A stretch of DNA of 64,000 nt, from positions 124,001 through 188,000 of the forward strand of contig NZ_JBHSUL010000031.1 of NCBI RefSeq assembly GCF_042660675.1. Reading direction: 5' to 3'. The translations under genes and the position numbers were made by a program. The notes under the pieces were generated by a model. That model saw only the letters and a list, made by a program, of their open reading frames with translations, had not been told where the DNA came from and made no database searches. Positions 50,641 to 58,412 of the stretch are shown here, piece after piece (positions within the stretch are counted from its first letter, which is position 1; each line of letters opens with the position of its first letter). The DNA is from Marinilactibacillus sp042660675 (lineage in GTDB: Bacteria > Bacillota > Bacilli > Lactobacillales > Carnobacteriaceae_A).

Positions 50641-51936
50641 ATGGACAAGTTAGTGGATTTTTTGAACGACAAGATTTTGCCTGTCGCTTCTATGATTAGT
50701 TCGCAAAGGCATATGGCAGCAATAAGGAAAGGGATTATCGCAACACTGCCCTTAACGATTATCGGATCGTTTTTTACGATTCTATTAAATATACCAATTG
50801 AATCCATTGCGGCACTCATAGAACCGTTTAAAGCTGTATTGGATATACCGTTTAGATTTACAGTCGGTATTTTATCGCTTTATGCCACCTTTGGTATTGC
50901 ATCGTCATTGGCAAGAAGTTATAAGCTAGATGAAATGACAAGTGGCATATTAGCCGTCATGGGATTTCTTATGGCGACGGTCGTGCCTATTCAAGTTGTT
51001 GATGGCGCAGAAGGCATCATTGATGCTGGTCGTTACATGAGTGTCGGCTCTTTAAGTTCAGCATCTTTATTTGGTGCTATTGTAACCGCTATTATATCTG
51101 TAGAGATTTATAGATTTATGAAAGAAAAGAACTTCACGATTAAGATGCCGGAAGGCGTGCCACCTGAAGTAGCAAATTCTTTTATCGCTTTACTACCTAC
51201 GGCGGTGATTTTACTCTTTTTCTGGATCGTTCGACACGTATTTGGATTTGATATCAGTGGTTTCTTAAGTGTTTTATTATTACCATTCAAAGATATACTA
51301 GCTGGAAATAGTCTGATAGGTGGACTGCTTACAGTATTCTTGATTACATTTTTCTGGGTACTAGGTATTCACGGACCAGCCATTATGGGACCAGTTATTA
51401 GACCATTCTGGGATATTTCTATTGCCGAGAATATGACCGCTTTCCAAGAAGGCGCGAGTGTAAATGCCTTACCCAACATCTTTACAGAACAATTTCTGCA
51501 ATGGTTCGTATGGATTGGGGGTGCCGGCGGAACGTTGGCACTTGTTGTATTGTTTTTATTTTCAAAATCTAAATACTTGAAAAGTTTAGGTAGATTATCT
51601 TTTCTACCAGGATTATTCAATATCAATGAGCCTATCATTTTCGGTGCGCCAATTGTGATGAATCCTATTTTGGGGATTCCATTTATCGTAGCACCTTTGG
51701 TGACAACAACACTTTCTTATATTCTAACGGTTACAGAAGTTGTTCCGATGATGATGGCACGTCTGCCTTTCACAGTTTTATCTCCTATAGCTGCATGGAT
51801 CAGTACTAACTGGAGTGTTATGGCTGGATTGCTCGTTATCATTAACTTCATTATTACGATTGCAATTTATTATCCGTTCTTTAAAGTGTTTGAGAAACAA
51901 CAACTATTAAAAGAACAAGAAGAAACCGAAGACTAA
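50641..51936 (+). CDS. PTS EIIC, lactose/cellobiose family
   Basis: A 431-residue membrane permease with about ten predicted helices. The N-terminal cytoplasmic motif SSQRHMAAIRKGIIATLPLT and the central ILGIHGPAIMGPVIRPFWD-like region belong to the CelB family. AGGAGG is before the ATG. EIIA and EIIB of this family are not in the operon; an orphan EIIB lies at 25470-25781. CelB-type permeases usually carry disaccharides and phosphorylate the non-reducing residue. That fits the glycosidase encoded two genes later. Confidence 0.9.
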   Translation: MDKLVDFLNDKILPVASMISSQRHMAAIRKGIIATLPLTIIGSFFTILLNIPIESIAALIEPFKAVLDIPFRFTVGILSLYATFGIASSLARSYKLDEMTSGILAVMGFLMATVVPIQVVDGAEGIIDAGRYMSVGSLSSASLFGAIVTAIISVEIYRFMKEKNFTIKMPEGVPPEVANSFIALLPTAVILLFFWIVRHVFGFDISGFLSVLLLPFKDILAGNSLIGGLLTVFLITFFWVLGIHGPAIMGPVIRPFWDISIAENMTAFQEGASVNALPNIFTEQFLQWFVWIGGAGGTLALVVLFLFSKSKYLKSLGRLSFLPGLFNINEPIIFGAPIVMNPILGIPFIVAPLVTTTLSYILTVTEVVPMMMARLPFTVLSPIAAWISTNWSVMAGLLVIINFIITIAIYYPFFKVFEKQQLLKEQEETED

Positions 51937-51966
51937 AATGTCTAGACCTTTAGAAAGGAAGAGCAT

Positions 51967-52236
51967 ATGAGAATCGAAGAGTTGGCACTATATGTACTAG
52001 TTTTTATTTTGAGCCAAGTGGTCATTAAAAAAAATCAACGAGTTCAAGAATTTTTACAGAAGAAAACACTTTTTGTAGTTTCTTGTTGTTTGTTGGGCTT
52101 AGTTACCTTGTTAGCGATTGGTTCCTTTTTACCATTTCTTGGTCTCGTGATTCCTTTTGGAACGATTTTTATCTTTAGCGTAATTTACAAAAGATACTTT
52201 ATTTTGTTTGAACATAATGAAAAGAGGTTTGTTTAA
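51967..52236 (+). CDS. Small membrane protein encoded within the PTS operon
   Basis: An 89-residue protein with two or three predicted helices (about 5-20, 33-52, 56-75) and a basic cytoplasmic stretch (KKNQRVQEFLQKK). The stop overlaps the start of the next gene by one base, and an RBS (GAAAGGAAG) precedes the ATG, so it is translated with the operon. I recognise no family. It could be an accessory subunit of the EIIC (inference). Confidence 0.7.
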   Translation: MRIEELALYVLVFILSQVVIKKNQRVQEFLQKKTLFVVSCCLLGLVTLLAIGSFLPFLGLVIPFGTIFIFSVIYKRYFILFEHNEKRFV

Positions 52237-53321
52237 TGAAAAGAAGACTGGGAATGTCGCTTTATCCTGACCACAGCGACTTTGAAAGCGACAAAGCTTA
52301 TATAGATCTTACGAGTCAGTATCATTTTAAGCGTATCTTCATGAGTATGCTTGAAGTTACCGAAGGAAAAGAAAAAGTTGCTCAAAAATTTCAAAAAACG
52401 ATCAAGTACGCGAAACAAAAAGGGTTCGAAGTTGTTTTGGATATCGCACCCAATATTTTTCAGGAACTAGAGATTTCTTATGATGATTTATCATTTTTCC
52501 ATCAGCTCGGAGCTGATGGAATTCGTTTAGATGTTGGTTTTGATGGCAATAAGGAATCCATGATTTCATTTAATCCTTATGAACTAATGATTGAACTGAA
52601 TATGAGTAATGACGTAGCTTATTTAAATAATATTTTGACATATGAACCTAACAAACCATTTTTATCAGGGTGTCATAATTTTTATCCACAAGAAGGGACG
52701 GCTTTACCCTATGATTTCTTTGTCAGTTGTAGTGAGCGATTTATAAAAGAAGGCTTGAGAACAGCTGCATTTATTACTTCTCAAGTGGGGAAGATAGGAC
52801 CTTGGGATATAAATGATGGATTACCAACGCTTGAAATGCATAGACATCTACCAGTAGCCATTCAAGCGAAGCATCTTTTTGCGACAGGCTTGGTAGATGA
52901 TGTCATCATCGGTAATGGATATGCTTCTGAAGCAGAATTAAAAGCATTATCTGAAATTGATCCTTATCGAATTGAATTTGAAATTGCGTTCGAACCAGAT
53001 ACGTCTGAAGAAGAAAAAGCGATCGTACTTGAAAATTTGCATTATAGACGTGGCGATATTACCCAGAGAATGGTACGTTCAACTGAAGTTAGAAAATTAT
53101 ATACAAACGAAAATCTTCCACACGATAACGAGATATCTTTTGCCAGAGGCGATGTGGTTATAGGAAATCATTTATTTGGAAAGTACCAAAATGAGTTACA
53201 AATCGTTTTAGAACCGCACTCTGACATTCGTAAAAATAAAGTAGGGAAAATTTCAGATGAAGAATTATTTCTATTAGAGTATATCACTCCATGGAAAAAG
53301 TTCAGATTTGCTAAGAAATGA
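52236..53321 (+). CDS. MupG-like 6-phospho-glycosidase (GH170, formerly DUF871)
   Basis: A 361-residue protein of the MupG family: an N-terminal TIM barrel (about 1-235) and a C-terminal cyclophilin-like domain (about 240-361). The start reads MKRRLGMSLYPDHSDFESDK. Further landmarks are FKRIFMSMLEV, GADGIRLDVGFDG, HNFYPQEGTALPYDFF, ITQRMVRST and FARGDVVIGNHLFGKYQNEL. MupG of Staphylococcus splits MurNAc-6-phosphate-GlcNAc inside the cell. By analogy this enzyme opens a disaccharide phosphorylated by the PTS. It overlaps the preceding gene by one base. Confidence 0.88.
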   Translation: MKRRLGMSLYPDHSDFESDKAYIDLTSQYHFKRIFMSMLEVTEGKEKVAQKFQKTIKYAKQKGFEVVLDIAPNIFQELEISYDDLSFFHQLGADGIRLDVGFDGNKESMISFNPYELMIELNMSNDVAYLNNILTYEPNKPFLSGCHNFYPQEGTALPYDFFVSCSERFIKEGLRTAAFITSQVGKIGPWDINDGLPTLEMHRHLPVAIQAKHLFATGLVDDVIIGNGYASEAELKALSEIDPYRIEFEIAFEPDTSEEEKAIVLENLHYRRGDITQRMVRSTEVRKLYTNENLPHDNEISFARGDVVIGNHLFGKYQNELQIVLEPHSDIRKNKVGKISDEELFLLEYITPWKKFRFAKK

Positions 53322-54440
53322 GTGGTTCATTTGATAGACGTATTGATAATAAATGGGAAAACAGTCAACGATGAACCAATAGAGATTGCTATACAAGATG
53401 GTCAAATCTTAGAAGTTTCGTCCAAATTAACTTACAAATCAAAACAAACAATTGATTTAGAAAATCAGTCATATGTATCGGCTGGATGGATTGACGCGCA
53501 CACTCACTGTTTCGAGGATTTACCACTGTATCATGATAGTCCTGATAAAATCGGCTATACTAAAGGGGTTACGACTGTTGTAGATGCTGGGACTACAGGA
53601 GCCGAAAATATTGGCGATTTCTATCAGGCAAGTAAGGATAGTATCACCAATGTTAAAGCACTGCTGAATATTTCTAAAACAGGCATTGTAAAACAGAGTG
53701 AGTTAGCGGATATGAACGATATTAATGAACAATCTGTTCTAGAAAGTGTTAAAAAATATGGGGACTTTATCGTCGGTCTCAAAGCTAGAATGAGTAAAAC
53801 GGTTGTTGGAGAAAATGGTATCTTACCTTTAAAGGCAGCAAAATCTATTCAAAAGAAGGCAAAAAATTTACCCTTGATGGTGCATATTGGATCAGCTCCA
53901 CCACTATTAGAAGAGATTCTTGAGTGGTTGGAAGACGGAGATATATTAACGCATTGTTTTAATGGAAAAGAAAACAATATTATGGACAGTCATCAGCAAA
54001 TCAAAAAAAGTGTTTGGGACGCTTACGATAGAGGCATTGTATTCGATATAGGTCACGGCACGGATAGTTTTAATTTTGAAGTGGCTGAAGCAGCCTTAAA
54101 AGAAAAAATGAAAGCACACACGCTGAGTACCGATATATACCATCGAAATCGGGAAAATGGTCCGGTAATAGATTTTTCTACGACGATTGAGAAGTTAATC
54201 GTTGTGGGTTATTCACTGCAAGAGATTATACCTATGATTACGACAAGACCAGCTGAAATGTATCGTTTAAACAAAAAAGGACATTTGAAAGAACAATACG
54301 ATGCTGACCTTACAATATTTAAAGTCGAGAAGAACACAAAAATGCTGACAGACGCCAACGGAAATATAAGAAATACAGATATCATCGTTAAACCAACGCA
54401 TTCAATTATTGGTGGTTCAGTATATGGTTTAGGAGGATAA
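53322..54440 (+). CDS. Amidohydrolase/deacetylase family metalloenzyme
   Basis: A dihydroorotase-like amidohydrolase of about 370 residues. The metal-binding motif is SAGWIDAHTHCFED (near residue 60), followed by GVTTVVDAGTTGAEN, a probable carbamylated or bridging Lys in FIVGLKARMSK, MVHIGSAPP, LTHCFNGKENN and STDIYHRNREN with the catalytic Asp. The start could be GTG 53322, directly at the previous stop, or TTG 53331, which has GAGTGG five bases upstream and gives the family's usual beginning (IDVLIINGKTVNDEPIEIAI). In this operon it probably removes an N-acetyl group from an amino-sugar acid. Confidence 0.85.
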   Translation: MVHLIDVLIINGKTVNDEPIEIAIQDGQILEVSSKLTYKSKQTIDLENQSYVSAGWIDAHTHCFEDLPLYHDSPDKIGYTKGVTTVVDAGTTGAENIGDFYQASKDSITNVKALLNISKTGIVKQSELADMNDINEQSVLESVKKYGDFIVGLKARMSKTVVGENGILPLKAAKSIQKKAKNLPLMVHIGSAPPLLEEILEWLEDGDILTHCFNGKENNIMDSHQQIKKSVWDAYDRGIVFDIGHGTDSFNFEVAEAALKEKMKAHTLSTDIYHRNRENGPVIDFSTTIEKLIVVGYSLQEIIPMITTRPAEMYRLNKKGHLKEQYDADLTIFKVEKNTKMLTDANGNIRNTDIIVKPTHSIIGGSVYGLGG

Positions 54441-54442
54441 TT

Positions 54443-55543
54443 TTGGATTATTATAAAAAATACGACCTTAAAAAGGTTATCAATGCTAGTGGAAAAATGA
54501 GTATACTCGGTGTTTCAATCTATTCAGAAGAAACAGTTTCTGCACAAGTATTTGGATCCCAACATTTTTTCGAAATGAAACAGCTAGTTGAGCATACTGG
54601 TAATCACATAGCGAAACTTTTAGGTGTTGAGAGTGCCTACATCGTTTCTTCAGCATCCGCTGGAATTGCACAATCAGTAGCTGGAATAATCGGAATGGGT
54701 TCGAAAGCTCATGTATACGATCCTTATAATCAAAGTATGACTAAGAGGGAAATCGTTATACCTAAAGGACATAACGTCGACTATGGAACACCTGTAGAGG
54801 TGATGGTTCAATTAGGTGGAGGGAAAGTTGTTGAAGCTGGATATGCCAATATGTGTAGTGCAGATCATATTGAAAATATAATCACCGCCCAAACAGCTGC
54901 AATCCTTTATGTTAAAAGCCATCATGCTGTACAAAAAAGTATGCTTTCAATCAGCGAAACTGTTGAAATTGCACATAAATTTGATTTGCCGTTAATAGTC
55001 GATGCAGCAGCCGAAGAAGATTTGAAAAAGTACTACGAATTGGGTGCTGACATTACAATTTATAGCGGTGCAAAAGCGATAGAAGGTCCAAGTTCTGGAG
55101 TTGTATTAGGAAAATCCGAGTGGATCGATAAGATTAAAATGCAATCAGATGGTATAGGAAGAGCGATGAAGATTGGAAAAGAAAATATTCTTGGATTATC
55201 TGAAGCAATTGAAGCTTATTTAGTAAATGGTGCTGAAAGTGGAGAAGATATGAAAAATAGACTAGATAGCTTCGTTAGAGAGCTAAACACTCTAACTGGT
55301 ATTCATTCAAAAATCATTCAAGATACTGCCGGTCGTGATATATACAGAGCTCAAATTACAGTAGATAATGATAACCAAGAAATTTCTGCCACTCAACTCG
55401 TGGATAAATTGAAGCAAGGTGATCCGGCTATTTACACAAGAGATTACCAAAAGAATAATGGCATCATTGAATTCGATGTAAGAGCTGTAAGTCTTGAAGA
55501 TATGCAAGACATCATGGATAGAATGAAAGCATTAATGAAGTAA
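54443..55543 (+). CDS. SelA/DgaE-like PLP-dependent ammonia-lyase
   Basis: A 366-residue PLP enzyme of the fold shared with selenocysteine synthase and D-glucosaminate-6-phosphate ammonia-lyase (DgaE). The translation start is TTG 54443, six bases after AGGAGG. The PLP lysine is in IYSGAKAIEGPSSGVVLG (near residue 215), with the cofactor Asp in LPLIVDAAAEED. Within the operon it would deaminate a 2-amino-2-deoxy-gluconate to 2-keto-3-deoxy-gluconate. Whether it uses the free or the 6-phosphorylated acid is unknown; the KDG kinase encoded downstream suggests the free acid. Confidence 0.85.
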   Translation: MDYYKKYDLKKVINASGKMSILGVSIYSEETVSAQVFGSQHFFEMKQLVEHTGNHIAKLLGVESAYIVSSASAGIAQSVAGIIGMGSKAHVYDPYNQSMTKREIVIPKGHNVDYGTPVEVMVQLGGGKVVEAGYANMCSADHIENIITAQTAAILYVKSHHAVQKSMLSISETVEIAHKFDLPLIVDAAAEEDLKKYYELGADITIYSGAKAIEGPSSGVVLGKSEWIDKIKMQSDGIGRAMKIGKENILGLSEAIEAYLVNGAESGEDMKNRLDSFVRELNTLTGIHSKIIQDTAGRDIYRAQITVDNDNQEISATQLVDKLKQGDPAIYTRDYQKNNGIIEFDVRAVSLEDMQDIMDRMKALMK

Positions 55544-55560
55544 ATGATGGGAGAGTTAGT

Positions 55561-56316
55561 ATGAAAAAAGAACCAAATTATTTAGGAGATCGATTATCAC
55601 TGAATGTACTAGCAAATTCTATTGAAAATGCGAAAGCATGCTACGAAGCTGCTGGAGGGCATATACTTTTGGGTGTACTATCAAAAGATTATGATACAGA
55701 TGAAGTAGCGATTGAAGATATGCAACAGTACATTAAAGTTACAGACAATGCACTTTCAATTGGACTTGGAGCGGGCGATCCTAATCAAAGTCAAATGGTT
55801 AGTAGACTCGCTGGTGAATTACAGCCACAACATGTTAATCAAGTGTTTACTGGGGTCGGTACGAGTAGAGGAAAGCTTGCACAAGATCAAACAATTGTGA
55901 ATGGCCTTGTGTCTCCTACGGGTAAAGTTGGTTATGTAAATATCGCAACAGGTCCTTTAAGTAGTAAAGGGGCAAGTGTTGATGTCCCGATTGAAGTGGC
56001 CATAACGTTATTAAAAGATATGGGTGGAAGTTCAATCAAATATTTTCCGATGAAAGGACTTAGCCACAAAGAAGAATATAAAGCCGTAGCAAAAGCTTGT
56101 GCAGAAAATGATTTTCTGTTGGAACCGACAGGTGGAATTGATTTAGAAAATTTTGAAGAAATCGTTGAAATCGCGCTAAGTGCAGGCGTAAAAAAAGTGA
56201 TTCCGCATGTCTACAGCTCTATTATTGATTCTAATTCAGGAAACACTAGACCTGAAGATGTTTCTAAGCTATATGCTATAATGGAAAAACTAGTTGAGAA
56301 ATACAAGAACCAATAG
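55561..56316 (+). CDS. KDPG-type aldolase, DgaF family
   Basis: A 251-residue class I aldolase of the DgaF/KDGP family that splits 2-keto-3-deoxy-6-phosphogluconate into pyruvate and glyceraldehyde-3-phosphate. Landmarks are YLGDRLSLNVLANSIENAKA, GHILLGVLSKDYDTDEVAIE, the Schiff-base lysine region GGSSIKYFPMKGL (near residue 165) and LEPTGGIDLENFEEIV. It follows the ammonia-lyase by 18 bp and precedes the kinase by 12 bp. Confidence 0.87.
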   Translation: MKKEPNYLGDRLSLNVLANSIENAKACYEAAGGHILLGVLSKDYDTDEVAIEDMQQYIKVTDNALSIGLGAGDPNQSQMVSRLAGELQPQHVNQVFTGVGTSRGKLAQDQTIVNGLVSPTGKVGYVNIATGPLSSKGASVDVPIEVAITLLKDMGGSSIKYFPMKGLSHKEEYKAVAKACAENDFLLEPTGGIDLENFEEIVEIALSAGVKKVIPHVYSSIIDSNSGNTRPEDVSKLYAIMEKLVEKYKNQ

Positions 56317-56327
56317 GGGGGTCCACA

Positions 56328-57317
56328 ATGAAGATCGTAGCTTTTGGAGAAGTCATGATGAGACTAACACCTCCAGAGTATAAATTACTTGAACAATCTA
56401 GTCAGTTAGATATGAGTTTCACTGGAACTGGATTGAATATTTTAAGCGGCCTGTCTCATTTCGGGTACTACACCAGCTTGCTGACTAGACTACCAAAGAA
56501 TCATATTGGAAAAGTGGCTGCTGGACAGATCAGAAAATTGGGAGTACAAGACTCTAATATTCAGTTTGGTGATCAGCACATGGGTGTTTATTTCTTGGAA
56601 ATGGGCTACGGTGTTAGACCTTCAGAAGTGACTTATATGGATCGCAGCAATAGTGCATTTGGGAAAAGTACATTATCAGATTATGATATTGAGAAAATAG
56701 TAGACGAGTATAACATCATTCATATTTGTGGTATTACCCTTTCTCTATCTAAAAGTGTAAAAGAGGTAGCTATAAAGTTAGCGCAAGTCGGTAAGGAAAA
56801 AGGTAAAATCATTTGTTTTGATTTCAACTATCGTCCAAGCTTGAATAAAAATATTAATAAAGAAGAAATAAAGAATGCTTACAAACAAATTCTACCTCAT
56901 TGTTCTATTGTAATAGGTGGAGAACGAGATTTGTTAGAACTGTTAAATTATCCTGTAGACCTTTTTCAAAATCTGGCACTTCAATTTGTAAAAGAGTTTG
57001 ATTTAGATTTTTTTGCTGGAACCAATAGAGGTAGCAGCGAGCATAGTCAAACAATATCTGGGTTTGTCGTTCACAATGAAGAATATGTTGTAACCACTGA
57101 ACACTCACTTAATGTATATGATCGAATCGGTACTGGAGATGCATTTGTTACTGGACTATTAACAGGTATAATTGAACAATGGGCTGATAAAAAAATAATA
57201 GAGTTTGCTGTTGCAAGTTCAGTTTTGGCGCATACGATGTTTGGTGACAGTTTTATTATTGATAAATCAATGGTAGATAGTTATCTAGAAGGAAACCAAA
57301 TGAATGTGATTAGATGA
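56328..57317 (+). CDS. kdgK: 2-keto-3-deoxygluconate kinase (PfkB family)
   Basis: A 329-residue ribokinase-family enzyme. The N-terminus is MKIVAFGEVMMRLTPPEYKL. The KdgK-like stretch is GVYFLEMGYGVRPSEVTYMD, and the phosphate-loop/catalytic base motif is YDRIGTGDAFVTGLLTG (Asp near residue 270). It phosphorylates KDG to KDPG for the aldolase encoded just before. Its presence shows that the pathway makes unphosphorylated KDG, unlike the Salmonella dga route, in which the substrate is phosphorylated on entry. The same enzyme could serve KDG made by KduI/KduD at the right end of the window. Confidence 0.87.
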   Translation: MKIVAFGEVMMRLTPPEYKLLEQSSQLDMSFTGTGLNILSGLSHFGYYTSLLTRLPKNHIGKVAAGQIRKLGVQDSNIQFGDQHMGVYFLEMGYGVRPSEVTYMDRSNSAFGKSTLSDYDIEKIVDEYNIIHICGITLSLSKSVKEVAIKLAQVGKEKGKIICFDFNYRPSLNKNINKEEIKNAYKQILPHCSIVIGGERDLLELLNYPVDLFQNLALQFVKEFDLDFFAGTNRGSSEHSQTISGFVVHNEEYVVTTEHSLNVYDRIGTGDAFVTGLLTGIIEQWADKKIIEFAVASSVLAHTMFGDSFIIDKSMVDSYLEGNQMNVIR

Positions 57318-57329
57318 TAGATAGTTAAG

Positions 57330-57367
57330 AAACTTGCGCTGAGATAATTATGAGCGTAAGTTTTTTT
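57330..57367 (+). terminator. Terminator after kdgK
   Basis: AAACTTGCGCT and AGCGTAAGTTT (one G-T pair) with a 12-base loop and a T7 tail. Confidence 0.8.
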
Positions 57368-57480
57368 GTTATGAAGTCATTTTAGACATTCTTTTTCAAA
57401 TTTATAAAGTATACTATTTAAAACAAATACTTATATGAATAAAAATAAGTTAAAATAGTAAATGAAAAAGGGGCAAGTAT

Positions 57481-58155
57481 ATGAAAAGTTGGAAATGGTT
57501 CATGTCAGCTGTCGTGCTATCAGGTATGCTAGCAGGATGCTCAGGGACTGATAATGGAGAATCAGCCCAGACAGAAGTAGAAACAGTCGAAGAAGCTGGT
57601 ACGGATACAAATATAACTGAAGCAGAAACTGAGGATACAGATACAGAAGTAACAGATGCTTCTGAAACAGATAGCTCTTCAATGAGTATGAACGAGACAG
57701 ATGAAGAAACTGGTGAAAGTGTAACGGGCGAATTGGTTCTTTCAAAAGCCTATGAAGAAGCAAATGCAACGGCAGAAAGTAATCCACTTGTACAACTAGC
57801 GGAAGATTTCTTAGCAGCGAACCCAAATATTGGCGAAGAAGGTTTATTGAACGTCAGTTACACAGGAAACTGGTACGAAGAAGAAGAACAATTATATGGT
57901 GTTTTCCTTTTGACGAATAGAACCGGTATGGTCATCAATGACATGGACTTCAGATTTAGTTGGGCATACGAAGGCAAACCAGTAGTAGAAAACCAGGTGA
58001 TCAATTACCGAGAATCAGACATGAGTACGCTACCTGAAAATGCCTCGATTCTACTATTGATCCCAGTAGATTCAGCTAGAGAAGAACTTGTTAAATCAAT
58101 GACTAAATCAGAAGATCTTTATCTTTCAATCAGCCATATTGAAGTCTTGAATTAA
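57481..58155 (+). CDS. Acidic lipoprotein of unknown function
   Basis: A 224-residue lipoprotein with lipobox MLAGC (Cys20). Residues 21-85 are a Glu/Asp/Thr/Ser-rich spacer. A folded domain follows (about 90-224), with VSYTGNWYEEEEQLYGVFLL and DMDFRFSWAYEGKPVVENQV, which looks like an immunoglobulin-like beta sandwich. AAAGGGG is the RBS. It is a single gene bounded by hairpins. The function is unknown. Confidence 0.78.
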   Translation: MKSWKWFMSAVVLSGMLAGCSGTDNGESAQTEVETVEEAGTDTNITEAETEDTDTEVTDASETDSSSMSMNETDEETGESVTGELVLSKAYEEANATAESNPLVQLAEDFLAANPNIGEEGLLNVSYTGNWYEEEEQLYGVFLLTNRTGMVINDMDFRFSWAYEGKPVVENQVINYRESDMSTLPENASILLLIPVDSAREELVKSMTKSEDLYLSISHIEVLN

Positions 58156-58179
58156 TCAAAATGCTAACTCTATGAATTT

Positions 58180-58211
58180 CTCCCTCCAATCTCATGAGGA
58201 TTAGGAGGGAG
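58180..58211 (+). terminator. Hairpin after the acidic lipoprotein
   Basis: CTCCCTCC and GGAGGGAG (8 bp) enclose 16 bases. There is no T run, so the hairpin is a weak terminator candidate. Confidence 0.5.
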
Positions 58212-58360
58212 TTCTAGTCAATAAAGAATATAATGGACGATATTAATAAGATTTACTATCACATTAGAAGCTAAAATTAAAAATATATTAAAATATTTAC
58301 TAAATATTAGGAAATTTACTAAAGAACATTTGCCTTATTCACTCAGTCATGACATAATTT

Positions 58361-58385
58361 AAGAAAGGCTTGAAAGGCCTTTCTT
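58361..58385 (+). terminator. Hairpin in the leader of the GH35 gene
   Basis: AAGAAAGGC and GCCTTTCTT form a 9-bp stem followed by TTACTTAATT, only about 15 bp before the RBS of GH35. It could be an upstream terminator or an attenuator. I see no clear promoter in 58212-58412. Confidence 0.4.
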
Positions 58386-58412
58386 TTACTTAATTATTGA
58401 GGCGGTGGATAA

